From contig MGTJ01000044.1 of the NCBI GenBank assembly GCA_001799395.1, positions 1 to 56,948 of the forward strand: a stretch of 56,948 nucleotides of DNA. The letters are read 5' to 3'. A program made the position numbers and the translations under genes. Shown piece after piece: positions 17,883 to 26,906 of the stretch (positions within the stretch are counted from its first letter, which is position 1; every line of letters starts with the position of its first letter). Source of the stretch: Desulfobacterales bacterium RIFOXYA12_FULL_46_15 (GTDB lineage Bacteria; Desulfobacterota; Desulfobacteria; Desulfobacterales; Desulfobacteraceae). The notes beneath the pieces are model-generated. The model ran no database searches. It was not told where the DNA came from and was given only the letters and a program-made list of their open reading frames with translations.

Positions 17883-19377
17883 TTATTTTCCCGAAGATAT
17901 TAAGCGTTATATCATACCAGAGGCAAAAGGAGAATTGTATTACCAGTGCCTTGGATGCTCTGCCCAATACCCCATTGATAAACTTTTGTATGTATGCCCT
18001 GCATGTCAGGAAGTTCTGTTGATTCATGACCGCAAGAAAGACTCTTTGAAAAATATCCCAGGCCCTGTCTGGCAGAAAATATTTGATTTCCGGAAGATGC
18101 TCAAAATTCCAGCTCTTAAAGGGATTTACCGATATCATGAATTTATTGGCTCCTGTATCCCTTTGGACTCCATCATCTATCTTGGAGAAGGCCATACTCC
18201 TGTTGTGGAAGCCAACCAGCAACTCAAAGAAAAAATCGGTCTCTCTTTTTTTTACAAGAATGACGGACAAAACCCCAGCGCCTCCTTTAAAGACCGCGGG
18301 ATGGCCAGCGCATTGTCCAGTATAAAATACCTGATTGATCAAAAACTGATTTCCAACGTCATTGCCATTTGTGCGTCAACCGGGGATACATCGGCTTCGG
18401 CAGCCTTATACGCTTCTTATTTTGGCCCTCTGATCAAATCCGCAGTTCTTTTACCCCATAAAAAAGTTACATCCCAGCAATTATCACAACCTCTGGGGAG
18501 CGGGGCAAAAGTGTTTGAAATCCCCGGGGTCTTTGATGACTGTATGAAAATCGTAGAACACCTTTCATCCAGATATCCAGTGATCTTGTTGAATTCAAAA
18601 AATGCCTGGCGGATACTGGGCCAGGAATCCTATTCATACGAGATTGCCCAGGATTTTGACTGGAAAATGAAGGATAAAGCAATCGTTGTTCCTATTGGAA
18701 ATGCCGGAAATATCTCTGCCGTGATGAATGGATTTATAAAATTTTTTGAAGCCGGTATCATTGATGCGCTACCCAAAATTATCGGTGTTCAGTCTGAGCA
18801 TGCAGACCCTGTTTACCGATATTATCTTGAGCCTGATGAAACCAGGAGAAAATTTGTCCCTGTAAACACAAAGCCAAGTGTTGCCCAAGCCGCCATGATT
18901 GGAAATCCGGTATCAATGCCGCGTGTCATACAAATCTCAAAAAAATATAATGAAATTGCCGGAAGCCGGCATATTTTCTTTGTACAGGTTACTGAACAGG
19001 CCATTATGGATTGGCAGCTCCAGGCCAACCATAACGGTCATATTGCCTGTACCCAGGGAGGTGAATGTCTAGCAGGGCTTGCAAAAGCTTTTGAGCTAAA
19101 GATTGTTTCATCACACGAAATTGCCATTCTTGATGCCACTGCTCATGCTATTAAATTTTCAGGATTCCAAGACCTGTATTTTAACAATGCAATCCCGGAA
19201 GATTATAAAATCAGTTCCAACCCTGATTTCATAAATCTGCCGTCACTTGTTCTGCCCGAGGATAAGGATCTAATTCCATCTCAAGAGAAGCGTTTAAATG
19301 AAAAAGATTTTCAAGGCTTTGTAAAAGATATTTCTGACAAAATCGCAAAAAAATTGAAATTAGAAATATGTGAATAG
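17872..19377 (+). CDS. thrC: Threonine synthase with N-terminal zinc ribbon
   Basis: ThrC converts O-phosphohomoserine to threonine using pyridoxal phosphate. The 501-residue protein begins with a rubredoxin-like ribbon, C26xxC29 and C42xxC45, seen in many archaeal and deltaproteobacterial ThrC. The PLP lysine is K140 in ASFKDRG. The phosphate-binding stretch is [12 protein letters not shown] and the C-terminal part includes [12 protein letters not shown]. The start overlaps the serS stop by 11 bases, and a second ATG follows immediately. With hom elsewhere in the window this completes the two ends of threonine synthesis. No thrB is visible here. Confidence 0.95.
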   Translation: MMPDYFPEDIKRYIIPEAKGELYYQCLGCSAQYPIDKLLYVCPACQEVLLIHDRKKDSLKNIPGPVWQKIFDFRKMLKIPALKGIYRYHEFIGSCIPLDSIIYLGEGHTPVVEANQQLKEKIGLSFFYKNDGQNPSASFKDRGMASALSSIKYLIDQKLISNVIAICASTGDTSASAALYASYFGPLIKSAVLLPHKKVTSQQLSQPLGSGAKVFEIPGVFDDCMKIVEHLSSRYPVILLNSKNAWRILGQESYSYEIAQDFDWKMKDKAIVVPIGNAGNISAVMNGFIKFFEAGIIDALPKIIGVQSEHADPVYRYYLEPDETRRKFVPVNTKPSVAQAAMIGNPVSMPRVIQISKKYNEIAGSRHIFFVQVTEQAIMDWQLQANHNGHIACTQGGECLAGLAKAFELKIVSSHEIAILDATAHAIKFSGFQDLYFNNAIPEDYKISSNPDFINLPSLVLPEDKDLIPSQEKRLNEKDFQGFVKDISDKIAKKLKLEICE

Positions 19378-19380
19378 TCT

Positions 19381-20646
19381 ATGAAAAAGGACGCAAGGTT
19401 AAAAGCATTCATTTTTATCATTCTATCCATCTATACCTGTATTGCCGTCCCCCATCCTTCCCATTCCAAAACCAGTAGTGTAAAAACTTCCTATAAACGA
19501 TATTCAATTATAAAATACAAAGGTGAAGATATCCTTTGTGAGCCTTATAAGGTTAACAAAAATGACTGGTTGTATAAAATCCTCAGGAAAAAAGGAGAAA
19601 TTTCGGAAAAAGATTTTCCCCATTTCATAAGTATTTTTAAAGAAATAAACCCTGATATCAGTGATATTGATGCAATTCAACCTGGAACCAACATTTTAAT
19701 ACCACTGAAAAAAATTAATAAAGATGAATATAACCTCAGTACTCCTGATAATGTGGATGTCCCTGTGGTTAAGTTTTCAACCAGTGATAAAGATCCTGAT
19801 CTTCAGCCCTTTCTGAAAAAACATATCGTACAGAATGGCGAAACCACAGATTCGACTTATGGCAAAGAAAAAAAGCAAGAGACCATAAACAATAGAATAG
19901 AGGCATATAAGCTTGCCAAGCTAAAACAATATTCATCCCTTATTGGTGGTGTCCTGTTAAGTCAGGGAAAAATATATTTTCCAGGAGATCAAAATTCAAC
20001 CTGTTTCATTGATTTATCATCTGTTCCGGTCATTGAAACCAATAGTGGTGAAAAAATCATCATTACCTCCGATAATACCCTGAGCGATGAGCTTATAGAA
20101 AATATAAAATCCTACTGGAGAGATTTAAAGACCCAATCATTATCTGAGGTTCTTGAGAAAATAAAAGATAACGATAATGCTTCTGCCGGGGTGAATTCTA
20201 CCATAAGAAATAAAAAAATGATCCAGTCTCTATTATTTCAGGCAGGATTCAACTATATCACAGATGCCAAAATTCCGTTCACTCTCAATCATATCAGCCT
20301 TGAAGCCACTTTTGGCAGAGTAACGAGAAAAGATTCAACTGATTTACTGATCAATTTCGGGAATGTTTATGGATCTGCACTGGAAGTCCTTGAAAAACAA
20401 AAATTTGAGATAATCACCATTGCGCCTGAACTTAAAGCGTCTGAAATGATAGGCCTTCTGTTTTCCAGTATAGGGTATTCAACATGGGAAAACCCTTCTT
20501 TTTCTACAGGAGAAACAGTTGACAAAATAACAGGCATCTATGCAGTTAGGGAAGAAGACAAATTATTTATTCCGATTGGAGCACCGAGTACTTCTGCAAT
20601 AGCCTATCTGAAAAAAGAAAATATAAAAATTTTATCAATTGAATAA
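19381..20646 (+). CDS. Exported LysM-domain protein of unknown function
   Basis: The 421-residue protein has an N-terminal signal peptide (basic start, hydrophobic core FIFIILSIYTCIAV). A LysM-like segment follows at about residues 52-112, recognisable from YKVNKNDWLYKIL, INPDISDIDAIQPGTNILIPL. The remaining ~300 residues show no motif I can name; they contain an acidic, Lys-rich linker (about 145-185) and a mixed alpha/beta tail. LysM binds peptidoglycan glycans. It starts 3 bases after thrC and is followed by the TPR lipoprotein, beside pilMNOPQ. A role in envelope or pilus assembly, like the LysM protein FimV, is possible, but this is inference from location only. Confidence 0.6.
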   Translation: MKKDARLKAFIFIILSIYTCIAVPHPSHSKTSSVKTSYKRYSIIKYKGEDILCEPYKVNKNDWLYKILRKKGEISEKDFPHFISIFKEINPDISDIDAIQPGTNILIPLKKINKDEYNLSTPDNVDVPVVKFSTSDKDPDLQPFLKKHIVQNGETTDSTYGKEKKQETINNRIEAYKLAKLKQYSSLIGGVLLSQGKIYFPGDQNSTCFIDLSSVPVIETNSGEKIIITSDNTLSDELIENIKSYWRDLKTQSLSEVLEKIKDNDNASAGVNSTIRNKKMIQSLLFQAGFNYITDAKIPFTLNHISLEATFGRVTRKDSTDLLINFGNVYGSALEVLEKQKFEIITIAPELKASEMIGLLFSSIGYSTWENPSFSTGETVDKITGIYAVREEDKLFIPIGAPSTSAIAYLKKENIKILSIE

Positions 20647-20692
20647 TTGATACATCAATAAAAGCCCTAAAAATGAAAGAGGAGTTCTTAAA

Positions 20693-21448
20693 ATGAAAGG
20701 ATCGTGTTTCTCATTCATTATTTTCCTGATTTTCATATCATGTGCATCCCAAAACGTGAATCCGATTAATAAAAAAGAAATTGCCATTGCAACCCAGAGA
20801 GTGGGCGAAGGATTTTATAATGCCGGAAACTATACATCAGCATTACAAAACCTGCTGGAAGCGTACGAAACCATTCCTGATGACCCATATTTAAATAACA
20901 GCCTGGGGCTCGTTTACCTTGCTAAAAAAAGGTTTGATCTGGCTGAAGATCATTTTAAAAAAGCACTGGAGTTGAAAAAAGAATATTTCGATGCAAAAAA
21001 CAATCTGGGTGCAGCATATCTGAAACAGGAGAAATGGTCTCAAGCGATTGAATGTTTTGAACATGTTTCCAGAAGCTTAGTCTATGGCTATCCCGAGATC
21101 CCTTATGCTAACCTAGGCTGGGCTTATTTCCACCAGAAAAAATATGAGAAAGCCGATTTTTATTTTAATAAATCCTTACAAATCAATCCAAAATTTTTAA
21201 TTTCCATCCACGGCTTGGCTTCTATATACTTAGAAACCGGGTCTCATCTCCAGGCAATTGATTTTCTTAACCAGGAGTTGAAAAAAGAACCTAATGCCGC
21301 GATTCTTCATTCCGATATGGCAAAAGCATATGAAGGAATAAACGATCTTTCAAAAGCAAAAAAATCATGGTCAACCGTATTGAAACTTGTTCCGGAAACA
21401 TCGCAGCTTGCTATGGAGGCCAAGAAGAAACTGAACGATTTAAATTAA
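20693..21448 (+). CDS. TPR lipoprotein, PilW/PilF-like pilotin candidate
   Basis: The 251-residue protein has a lipoprotein signal peptide ending in a lipobox with cleavage before Cys at about residue 17 (FISC-A). It is followed by about five to six tetratricopeptide repeats, for example around PDDPYLNNSLGLVYLAKKR and KEYFDAKNNLGAAYLKQEK. This is the layout of PilW/PilF, which pilots the secretin PilQ into the outer membrane. Its stop overlaps that of the convergent pilQ by 4 bases, so the two loci are physically abutting. RBS GAGGAG precedes the ATG. Assignment as pilotin rests on domain plan and location; other TPR lipoproteins look alike. Confidence 0.75.
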   Translation: MKGSCFSFIIFLIFISCASQNVNPINKKEIAIATQRVGEGFYNAGNYTSALQNLLEAYETIPDDPYLNNSLGLVYLAKKRFDLAEDHFKKALELKKEYFDAKNNLGAAYLKQEKWSQAIECFEHVSRSLVYGYPEIPYANLGWAYFHQKKYEKADFYFNKSLQINPKFLISIHGLASIYLETGSHLQAIDFLNQELKKEPNAAILHSDMAKAYEGINDLSKAKKSWSTVLKLVPETSQLAMEAKKKLNDLN

Positions 21449-23781
21449 TCTGCTATTGTAGATTTGCTCCGTTTCTGCTCCAACTGAATAATTGAGGGTG
21501 TTAAAAAGATAAGGAGTTCATTTCTATTATCTGTACTACGATCAGTCTTAAAAAGCCTTCCTAAAATAGGAATTTCTGAAAGCCCGGGGGTTCCTGAATT
21601 GCTTTTATTGTCTGTTGTTTTTACAATACCACCGATAACAATGGTGTCATTGTCATTCACCAAAAGTTCCGTTTCAGCTTCATTGGTGGCAAGAGAGGGA
21701 ACTCCATTGGTAACAGAATCAATATCATTTTTTGTTAAATAAACCGTCATTGAAATTCTTTTATCAGGAGTCACATGGGGAGTTACTTCCAACAGCAAAT
21801 CAATATTTTTAAACTTGACTGAAGAACCTCCTGTTGTATCCCTTTCAAGATATGCAAATTCAAGACCTTGCTTGATTTTAGCTTTTTTATTATCAAGGGT
21901 GAGGATTCTTGGAGATGAAATGATTTTAGCGTCACCCTTTGTTTCAGACGCATTGATTTGAGCTTGCAGGTTTAAAAAATCAACCCCTAATACATTATAG
22001 AAATTAAAAGTACCTGTGTTAGCAGGTGCAGAAGTCGGATAATTCAGAGCAATGCTGAAATCTTTGTCAGTGGTCGTTGTAACGGTTCGAGGTTTCCCAA
22101 AACCTAAACCGAGTCCCAGTTCGCGAGAAAAATTCTTTGTAACTTCAACTACTTTTGCTTCAATCATGATCTGCGGCGTTACTCTATCAAGGCGATAAAT
22201 AGTCTCTTTGGCTTGATCAATTTTAGCCTGGATATCAGTAATGATGATCATATTTGTTCGCTTATCAACACTGATTTTTCCTCTATCTTTTGTCAGAATT
22301 TGGTCAATATGGGGCTTTACATCTGTTTCTGCATCTGAATAGTTTATGGGGATATATTCTGTTACTAGGGGTTCAAGGCTTTCCTTATCATCCAGAGACT
22401 TCTTTCTTTCCGTAAAAGCCTCCTGTAGCAATTTTTCCTCCTTTTTGATAGTCTCAAGCGTGGCAATCCGAATTACATTTCCTTCAGTTTTCTGTCCGAG
22501 ACTATTCATTTTCAAGACAAGATCCAATACCTGATCCCAGGGAACCGGGTCTTCAAGGGATAAAGTCACTTTCCCTTCTACATCTTTATCAATGGCAAAA
22601 TTTATTCCGCCGACACTTCTTAAAATCCTGAATACATTTTTAATATCTGTCTCATAGAAATCCAGCTTGATTTTTTCACCTGTAAATTTTTTTTTCAGAC
22701 CATATATCTCTTCTTCAATTGTTTTGCTTTTTTCTGCGAGTTCAGCCGGCTTTTCCTGAGGCTGCGGTTCATTCTTCTTAATATCTATGGTTTCGGCTTG
22801 AACGTTTCCGCTGACTGTTTTTTTTGCTTTTGCAAAAACCGGTGGTTCAATTAGTGTCGGCTCAAAATACATAAAAATCGTATTTTGATCTTGAACCACT
22901 CGATAAGGAACAAGATCTCTGATATTAATTTCGATCTTTGAATCTTTCCGTTTACCCGGAACCTGAACCGGCATTAAACTTTCAACCGCTGATTTAAAAT
23001 ACTGAGTGAGCAATGGGCGTTTATGATTTTCCGGTATAATCGTATTATAAAGATTCAGATATATTTTTTCCTTGCCGCCAAGGGTGATATCATATTTTAT
23101 CGGGTGATTGGTTTCAACAACAATGTTGGATTTACCATCCTCCATTGAATTAAACTCAATATTCTTAAGTGTTGCCGTTTGCGCTGGAATTATAATCGTT
23201 TTATCCTTTTCCGGTGTATCAGCTGATTGCTTTTCCTTTATACCTAAAATAGACCCGGGTGTGCCTTTTTCTTTGATCTGACCTTTTTCAACGGGCTGGG
23301 CGAGTAAAAATTTCAAAATCTTGTCGGTTTCCGTAACTTTATAATCAAGATCCTTTGTTAACAGAATTTCAATTTTGGCGATTGTCATCTCCTTATCGGC
23401 ATAGTTCACAGACACATTACTGATATATTTATTTTCTTTTACGTCTGTTTTAAAATCAGGGGAAATTTTGGTTTCCGGAAAATAGATGGCAATTCCAAAA
23501 GGAAAGGACTGCTTTATTGATGTATAGACAAGTTTCTGATTTCCTGTAATGCTGATATCAATACCCTGTTCCATTATATCAACATTAACGGAATTTATCT
23601 GCCTGTCCTTTTCAGCTTTGATTTTTGCTTCTGTTATTTGAGATTTCACCTGATCCTGTTCGGCTGTTTTTTTATTTTCAGCTTCCTGAATAACACACCC
23701 TGCAGTTAAAAATATAACTAAAATCAAACTGACTATATTTATCATCAGAATGTTAAATCTTTTTGTCAGGGGGAAAAACAT
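21445..23781 (-). CDS. pilQ: Type IV pilus secretin PilQ
   Basis: PilQ forms the outer-membrane ring through which the pilus is extruded. The protein has a signal peptide with a lipobox-like end (LTAGC), two N-terminal AMIN-type beta regions that bind peptidoglycan, and a secretin/TonB short N-terminal domain (KLDFYETDIKNVFRILRSVGG). A secretin N0/N1 repeat precedes the C-terminal secretin domain with VEVTKNFSRELGLGLG and the closing LLIFLTPSII. About 778 residues is normal for the family. The ATG at 23781 is favoured because GAGGAG sits just upstream; the frame is open to 23796. It is the last gene of pilMNOPQ and starts next to the stop of pilP. Confidence 0.95.
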   Translation of the reverse strand: MFFPLTKRFNILMINIVSLILVIFLTAGCVIQEAENKKTAEQDQVKSQITEAKIKAEKDRQINSVNVDIMEQGIDISITGNQKLVYTSIKQSFPFGIAIYFPETKISPDFKTDVKENKYISNVSVNYADKEMTIAKIEILLTKDLDYKVTETDKILKFLLAQPVEKGQIKEKGTPGSILGIKEKQSADTPEKDKTIIIPAQTATLKNIEFNSMEDGKSNIVVETNHPIKYDITLGGKEKIYLNLYNTIIPENHKRPLLTQYFKSAVESLMPVQVPGKRKDSKIEINIRDLVPYRVVQDQNTIFMYFEPTLIEPPVFAKAKKTVSGNVQAETIDIKKNEPQPQEKPAELAEKSKTIEEEIYGLKKKFTGEKIKLDFYETDIKNVFRILRSVGGINFAIDKDVEGKVTLSLEDPVPWDQVLDLVLKMNSLGQKTEGNVIRIATLETIKKEEKLLQEAFTERKKSLDDKESLEPLVTEYIPINYSDAETDVKPHIDQILTKDRGKISVDKRTNMIIITDIQAKIDQAKETIYRLDRVTPQIMIEAKVVEVTKNFSRELGLGLGFGKPRTVTTTTDKDFSIALNYPTSAPANTGTFNFYNVLGVDFLNLQAQINASETKGDAKIISSPRILTLDNKKAKIKQGLEFAYLERDTTGGSSVKFKNIDLLLEVTPHVTPDKRISMTVYLTKNDIDSVTNGVPSLATNEAETELLVNDNDTIVIGGIVKTTDNKSNSGTPGLSEIPILGRLFKTDRSTDNRNELLIFLTPSIIQLEQKRSKSTIAD

Positions 23782-23782
23782 A

Positions 23783-24400
23783 TCACTCCTCATCATTTTT
23801 ATGAAGTTTTATTTCCTGAATTTGTTCTTTGAGCTTGCCTCTAAAATCTTTAACAAGCTCTGTAACCATAATACTGCTATCGTTAATTTCTGAAACCTTA
23901 CCTTGATTTCTGCCAATATATGTCCCAATTATGACTTCATATCCTTTACCGGTAGCCTCCTCAACCATTGCAATCTTTTTATTTTCCATGGTGACTATTG
24001 CAACCAAACGGATTTGCCCTAACTCTATTTTTTCAAGCGGTGTCAGAATTCTTTGAGGGTTATCATCAATTGCGGATTGAGGCTCTTCAACTTTTTCCTG
24101 GATAAGCGGCAAAAACGGATCAACCCTCCCCTGGCTATCATAGTATTCCGCCTTTTCATCACTCTTTATGGGTTCCTGAGTCTGAATATTATTTTTAGCT
24201 TCAGACATTGGCCCCATCTCTTGCTCTTGAATTTCATTTTTTTTATCTACAGGAGCTGTTCGATTCTGAGTAACAGGAAGGGGGATTTTCCCTGAAACAA
24301 CCTCAGGGGCTGAAGGTTTGTTAATACTTGTCTGATCATTACAAGCGTTTAAAAATAATATCAGATAGGTTGAGGCGGCTAATATTATTATTTTATACAT
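23783..24400 (-). CDS. pilP: Type IV pilus assembly lipoprotein PilP
   Basis: PilP is a small inner-membrane lipoprotein linking PilN/PilO to the PilQ ring. The ~205-residue protein has a signal peptide ending in LNAC, a typical lipobox. A long Pro-, Gln- and Glu-rich disordered linker follows, then the C-terminal beta domain beginning DPFLPL and containing LEKIELGQIRLVAIV and GTYIGRNQGKVSEI, which are family hallmarks. The ATG at 24400 is preferred over an in-frame TTG at 24409. It lies 19 bases downstream of pilO. Confidence 0.93.
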   Translation of the reverse strand: MYKIIILAASTYLILFLNACNDQTSINKPSAPEVVSGKIPLPVTQNRTAPVDKKNEIQEQEMGPMSEAKNNIQTQEPIKSDEKAEYYDSQGRVDPFLPLIQEKVEEPQSAIDDNPQRILTPLEKIELGQIRLVAIVTMENKKIAMVEEATGKGYEVIIGTYIGRNQGKVSEINDSSIMVTELVKDFRGKLKEQIQEIKLHKNDEE

Positions 24401-24419
24401 TATTCCCAAATCTTTTTAT

Positions 24420-25070
24420 TTATCCCTTTTTCTTTTGACTATTTTTCTGATCTTGCCCCTGCAACGCCTGTTTTTCAACAAACATATAGGTTACTGCTCT
24501 ACAGCTCATTTCTAAAGATTGCCCGTTCTGCTTGATTTTTACATCTACATCATCAATAGTCACTATTCTGTTAAGATGAAGGACCTGAAAGAAAAAATCT
24601 GCAATTTGGTGATAGCTTCCTTCCACCTTAATGGATACAGGGATTTCGTTATAAAATTGCTTGCTGATTTCATTTTCAGGTTGAAACAGGTGAAAGGACA
24701 GACCGGCATTACTTCCCGCTCTGGATACCCCCGTCAACAGAGAAGGAATCTCTCGTTTATCAGGGAGCGCTTTCATAGCCTCATGAAATGCTTCAAGAGT
24801 CTCTGACATTTTTTTTTCATAGATATTTATTTCTTCTGCTCTTTTTTTATAGGTTACGAGCGTTTCCCTCTGGGTATTTAAAGTCGTCTGCGCCTTGGTA
24901 TACTCATCTTGCCGCGGCATAATGAAGAAATAATAATACACGCCGCCGATGATGGAAAATGTCACGATACAAATCAGAAACCGCTGAACTTTTGAAAATA
25001 ATCCTATTTTCTCTATCTCAACAGCAATTTTCTGTTTGAATCCTTCAATTTTATTTTTCAGGTCACTCAT
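24420..25070 (-). CDS. pilO: Type IV pilus inner-membrane protein PilO
   Basis: PilO pairs with PilN in the periplasmic alignment complex. From the ATG at 25070 the protein has 216 residues. It has a short cytoplasmic start, one membrane helix (FLICIVTFSIIGGVYYYFF), a long coiled coil and a ferredoxin-like fold at the end. The ATG overlaps the TGA of pilN as ATGA, so the two are translationally coupled. This fixes the start; the frame extends 20 residues further into pilN but that sequence is spurious. Confidence 0.92.
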   Translation of the reverse strand: MSDLKNKIEGFKQKIAVEIEKIGLFSKVQRFLICIVTFSIIGGVYYYFFIMPRQDEYTKAQTTLNTQRETLVTYKKRAEEINIYEKKMSETLEAFHEAMKALPDKREIPSLLTGVSRAGSNAGLSFHLFQPENEISKQFYNEIPVSIKVEGSYHQIADFFFQVLHLNRIVTIDDVDVKIKQNGQSLEMSCRAVTYMFVEKQALQGQDQKNSQKKKG

Positions 25071-25657
25071 TTTTTGCCTTGTTTGAGATCTTCTTTCTTT
25101 ACCACATCCTGGCTTTTCTGGGTCTGACACAATAATTCAAATGATTTTAACATCACATCATCTTTAAATATCTTCATTTTTGCTGTTTTTAAATCAACTT
25201 TACTAAAAAGCATTGATTTTTCAAGTTTTTCCATAAACTCAGCAATGGTCGGATTATCAAAGGCAATCCCCTTAATGGTAAGCCCTGCAGTATCCGTTTT
25301 GAAACTTTCAAGCCACATTCTTTCCGGAATAACAAGATCAGGCATACTTTTGAACAGGATAAAATGTTTTTCTTTCTCTTTTTTTAAGGAAAAAACGATT
25401 TCAAGTTTTTCATCAAGCACTTTCAGATTATTCTTAATTTGGGTTACCCTGTCAGCCTTTTCCTTATATATCGATATCTGTTGATTGACTTGTTCAGTTT
25501 GGTTTTTAACTAGCATGATTTGTTTATCAAGGAGTTGGACATACCAGAACATAAAAACCAAGCTTAAAAGAATCAGAAGGAAAAAAATAGAGATCTGCCG
25601 CCTGATATTTTCCTTTTTTCTGGCAATTCTAAAAGGTAAAAGATTGATCTTTATCAT
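25067..25657 (-). CDS. pilN: Type IV pilus inner-membrane protein PilN
   Basis: PilN binds cytoplasmic PilM through its N-terminus and PilO in the periplasm. The 196-residue protein begins MIKINLLPFR, the classical INLLPxR motif inserted in the PilM groove. It continues with a membrane helix (IFFLLILLSLVFMFWYV), a coiled coil and a C-terminal compact domain. The start overlaps the pilM stop by 4 bases and the end overlaps the pilO start. It is clearly a functional member of the operon. Confidence 0.95.
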   Translation of the reverse strand: MIKINLLPFRIARKKENIRRQISIFFLLILLSLVFMFWYVQLLDKQIMLVKNQTEQVNQQISIYKEKADRVTQIKNNLKVLDEKLEIVFSLKKEKEKHFILFKSMPDLVIPERMWLESFKTDTAGLTIKGIAFDNPTIAEFMEKLEKSMLFSKVDLKTAKMKIFKDDVMLKSFELLCQTQKSQDVVKKEDLKQGKK

Positions 25658-26712
25658 TTATCATCTATTCTTCGTAATGCTAACCCAATGGCTATAGGGG
25701 CCTGAGGGGCAGCCTTGGTTATAAAAGAGTTTGAAAATTTCTTTTCATTTACGATTAACCCTTCAAATGGATTAATAATTGAAACATCTGCCTCTAACTC
25801 TGAAAGAATACAATCCTTGAATCCTTCAACAAAAACACCACCACCGCTTAATACAATTTTTTCAACCTTTCCACTATTAGTACTGGACTGAAAGGCATTT
25901 ACCACTTCAAAAATTTCAGAGCACCATAACTGAGCCACTTTTAAACAAACAGACCGGATCATATCCTTCCTACCGACATCTTTTTTTTCTCCGTTCAACA
26001 CTTGCTCTGCTTCCTCAATGCTTATCCCGGCCTGATTAGAGATTTCCTCCAGAAGCTGGTTGGTTCCGGACATATTATCTCTCACCATCAAAGATGTATT
26101 GGCCTTAAGAATATTCAAAGACATTTTGGATGCCCCGACATCAACCAATAGTGTTATCTGTTCAGTATTTTGATAAGGAAGAATTTCATAGGCATTCTGT
26201 AAAGCAAAGGTATCCACATCAATTATTTTTGGATCCAATCCGGCCAACTGTATTAGTTCAATGTATTCAGCAACCAAATCCTTTTTCACTGCAACCAGTA
26301 ATACATTGAGTTGTTCCGGAGAGAATTCGTTCTCCCCGATAACTTGGTAATCAATGTTAACGTCATCAATATCATAAGGGATATATTGTTCTGCCTCAGA
26401 ATATATCGTATCATGCAGCTCTTTTCCGGGACGGGTTGTTGTATTAATTGTTTTTATGACAACAGAGTGGCCTCCTGTAGAAATTGCTACATTTTTTTCG
26501 TGAATTTTCTGGGATTTGAAAAGTGATTTGATATCATTTGCCAGGCTTTGCATGTCTGCAATCCTTCCTTCAACAATAGAACCCGGTTTTATTCTGGACA
26601 TACCGAATTTATTCAGGACATGTCCCTGACCGGTAGATTTCAGTTCAGCAACTTTGATGAAGGAAGAACCTATATCCAAACCTACAAGATGATCTTTTTT
26701 TCGAAACATCAT
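25654..26712 (-). CDS. pilM: Type IV pilus actin-like ATPase PilM
   Basis: The 352-residue cytoplasmic protein has an actin/FtsA fold and recruits PilN. ATP-binding motifs are visible as VGLDIGSSFIKVAEL (phosphate 1), LLVDVGASKMSLNI (phosphate 2) and LSGGGVFVEGF (adenosine). It is the first gene of pilMNOPQ, starting 194 bases from the divergent kinase gene. Two adjacent ATGs (26712 and 26709) make the start slightly uncertain. Confidence 0.95.
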   Translation of the reverse strand: MMFRKKDHLVGLDIGSSFIKVAELKSTGQGHVLNKFGMSRIKPGSIVEGRIADMQSLANDIKSLFKSQKIHEKNVAISTGGHSVVIKTINTTTRPGKELHDTIYSEAEQYIPYDIDDVNIDYQVIGENEFSPEQLNVLLVAVKKDLVAEYIELIQLAGLDPKIIDVDTFALQNAYEILPYQNTEQITLLVDVGASKMSLNILKANTSLMVRDNMSGTNQLLEEISNQAGISIEEAEQVLNGEKKDVGRKDMIRSVCLKVAQLWCSEIFEVVNAFQSSTNSGKVEKIVLSGGGVFVEGFKDCILSELEADVSIINPFEGLIVNEKKFSNSFITKAAPQAPIAIGLALRRIDDK

Positions 26713-26773
26713 GTGCCTTCATAACAATAAAAATCAATAATGCTACTGATGCAGACAGCAAACATTTTTTGTA

Positions 26774-26828
26774 TTGATATTTTAGTTCAATTTACTATAT
26801 ATATTCTATGGTATAGGTCTAATGTCAA
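26774..26828. promoter_or_regulatory. Overlapping divergent promoter elements between pilM and the pilS-like gene
   Basis: On the minus strand TTGACA (26828-26823) lies 19 bases from TATATA (26803-26798). On the plus strand TTGATA (26774-26779) lies 18 bases before the same TATATA. The symmetric AT element could serve both directions. Spacing is slightly long, so this is tentative. No -24/-12 sigma-54 promoter was seen here. Confidence 0.3.
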
Positions 26829-26839
26829 GCATTATCATA

Positions 26840-26874
26840 ATTTATCGGCTATTTATTAGAGGAATCCGATAAAT
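26840..26874. promoter_or_regulatory. 9-bp inverted repeat upstream of the pilS-like gene
   Basis: ATTTATCGG (26840-26848) and CCGATAAAT (26866-26874) are perfect inverted repeats separated by 17 bases, 33 bases before the start codon. They lie downstream of the plausible promoter, so they could be an operator or a leader hairpin. Confidence 0.4.
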
Positions 26875-26906
26875 CCATCAAACCAATAAATTGAAATGTA
26901 GAATAA

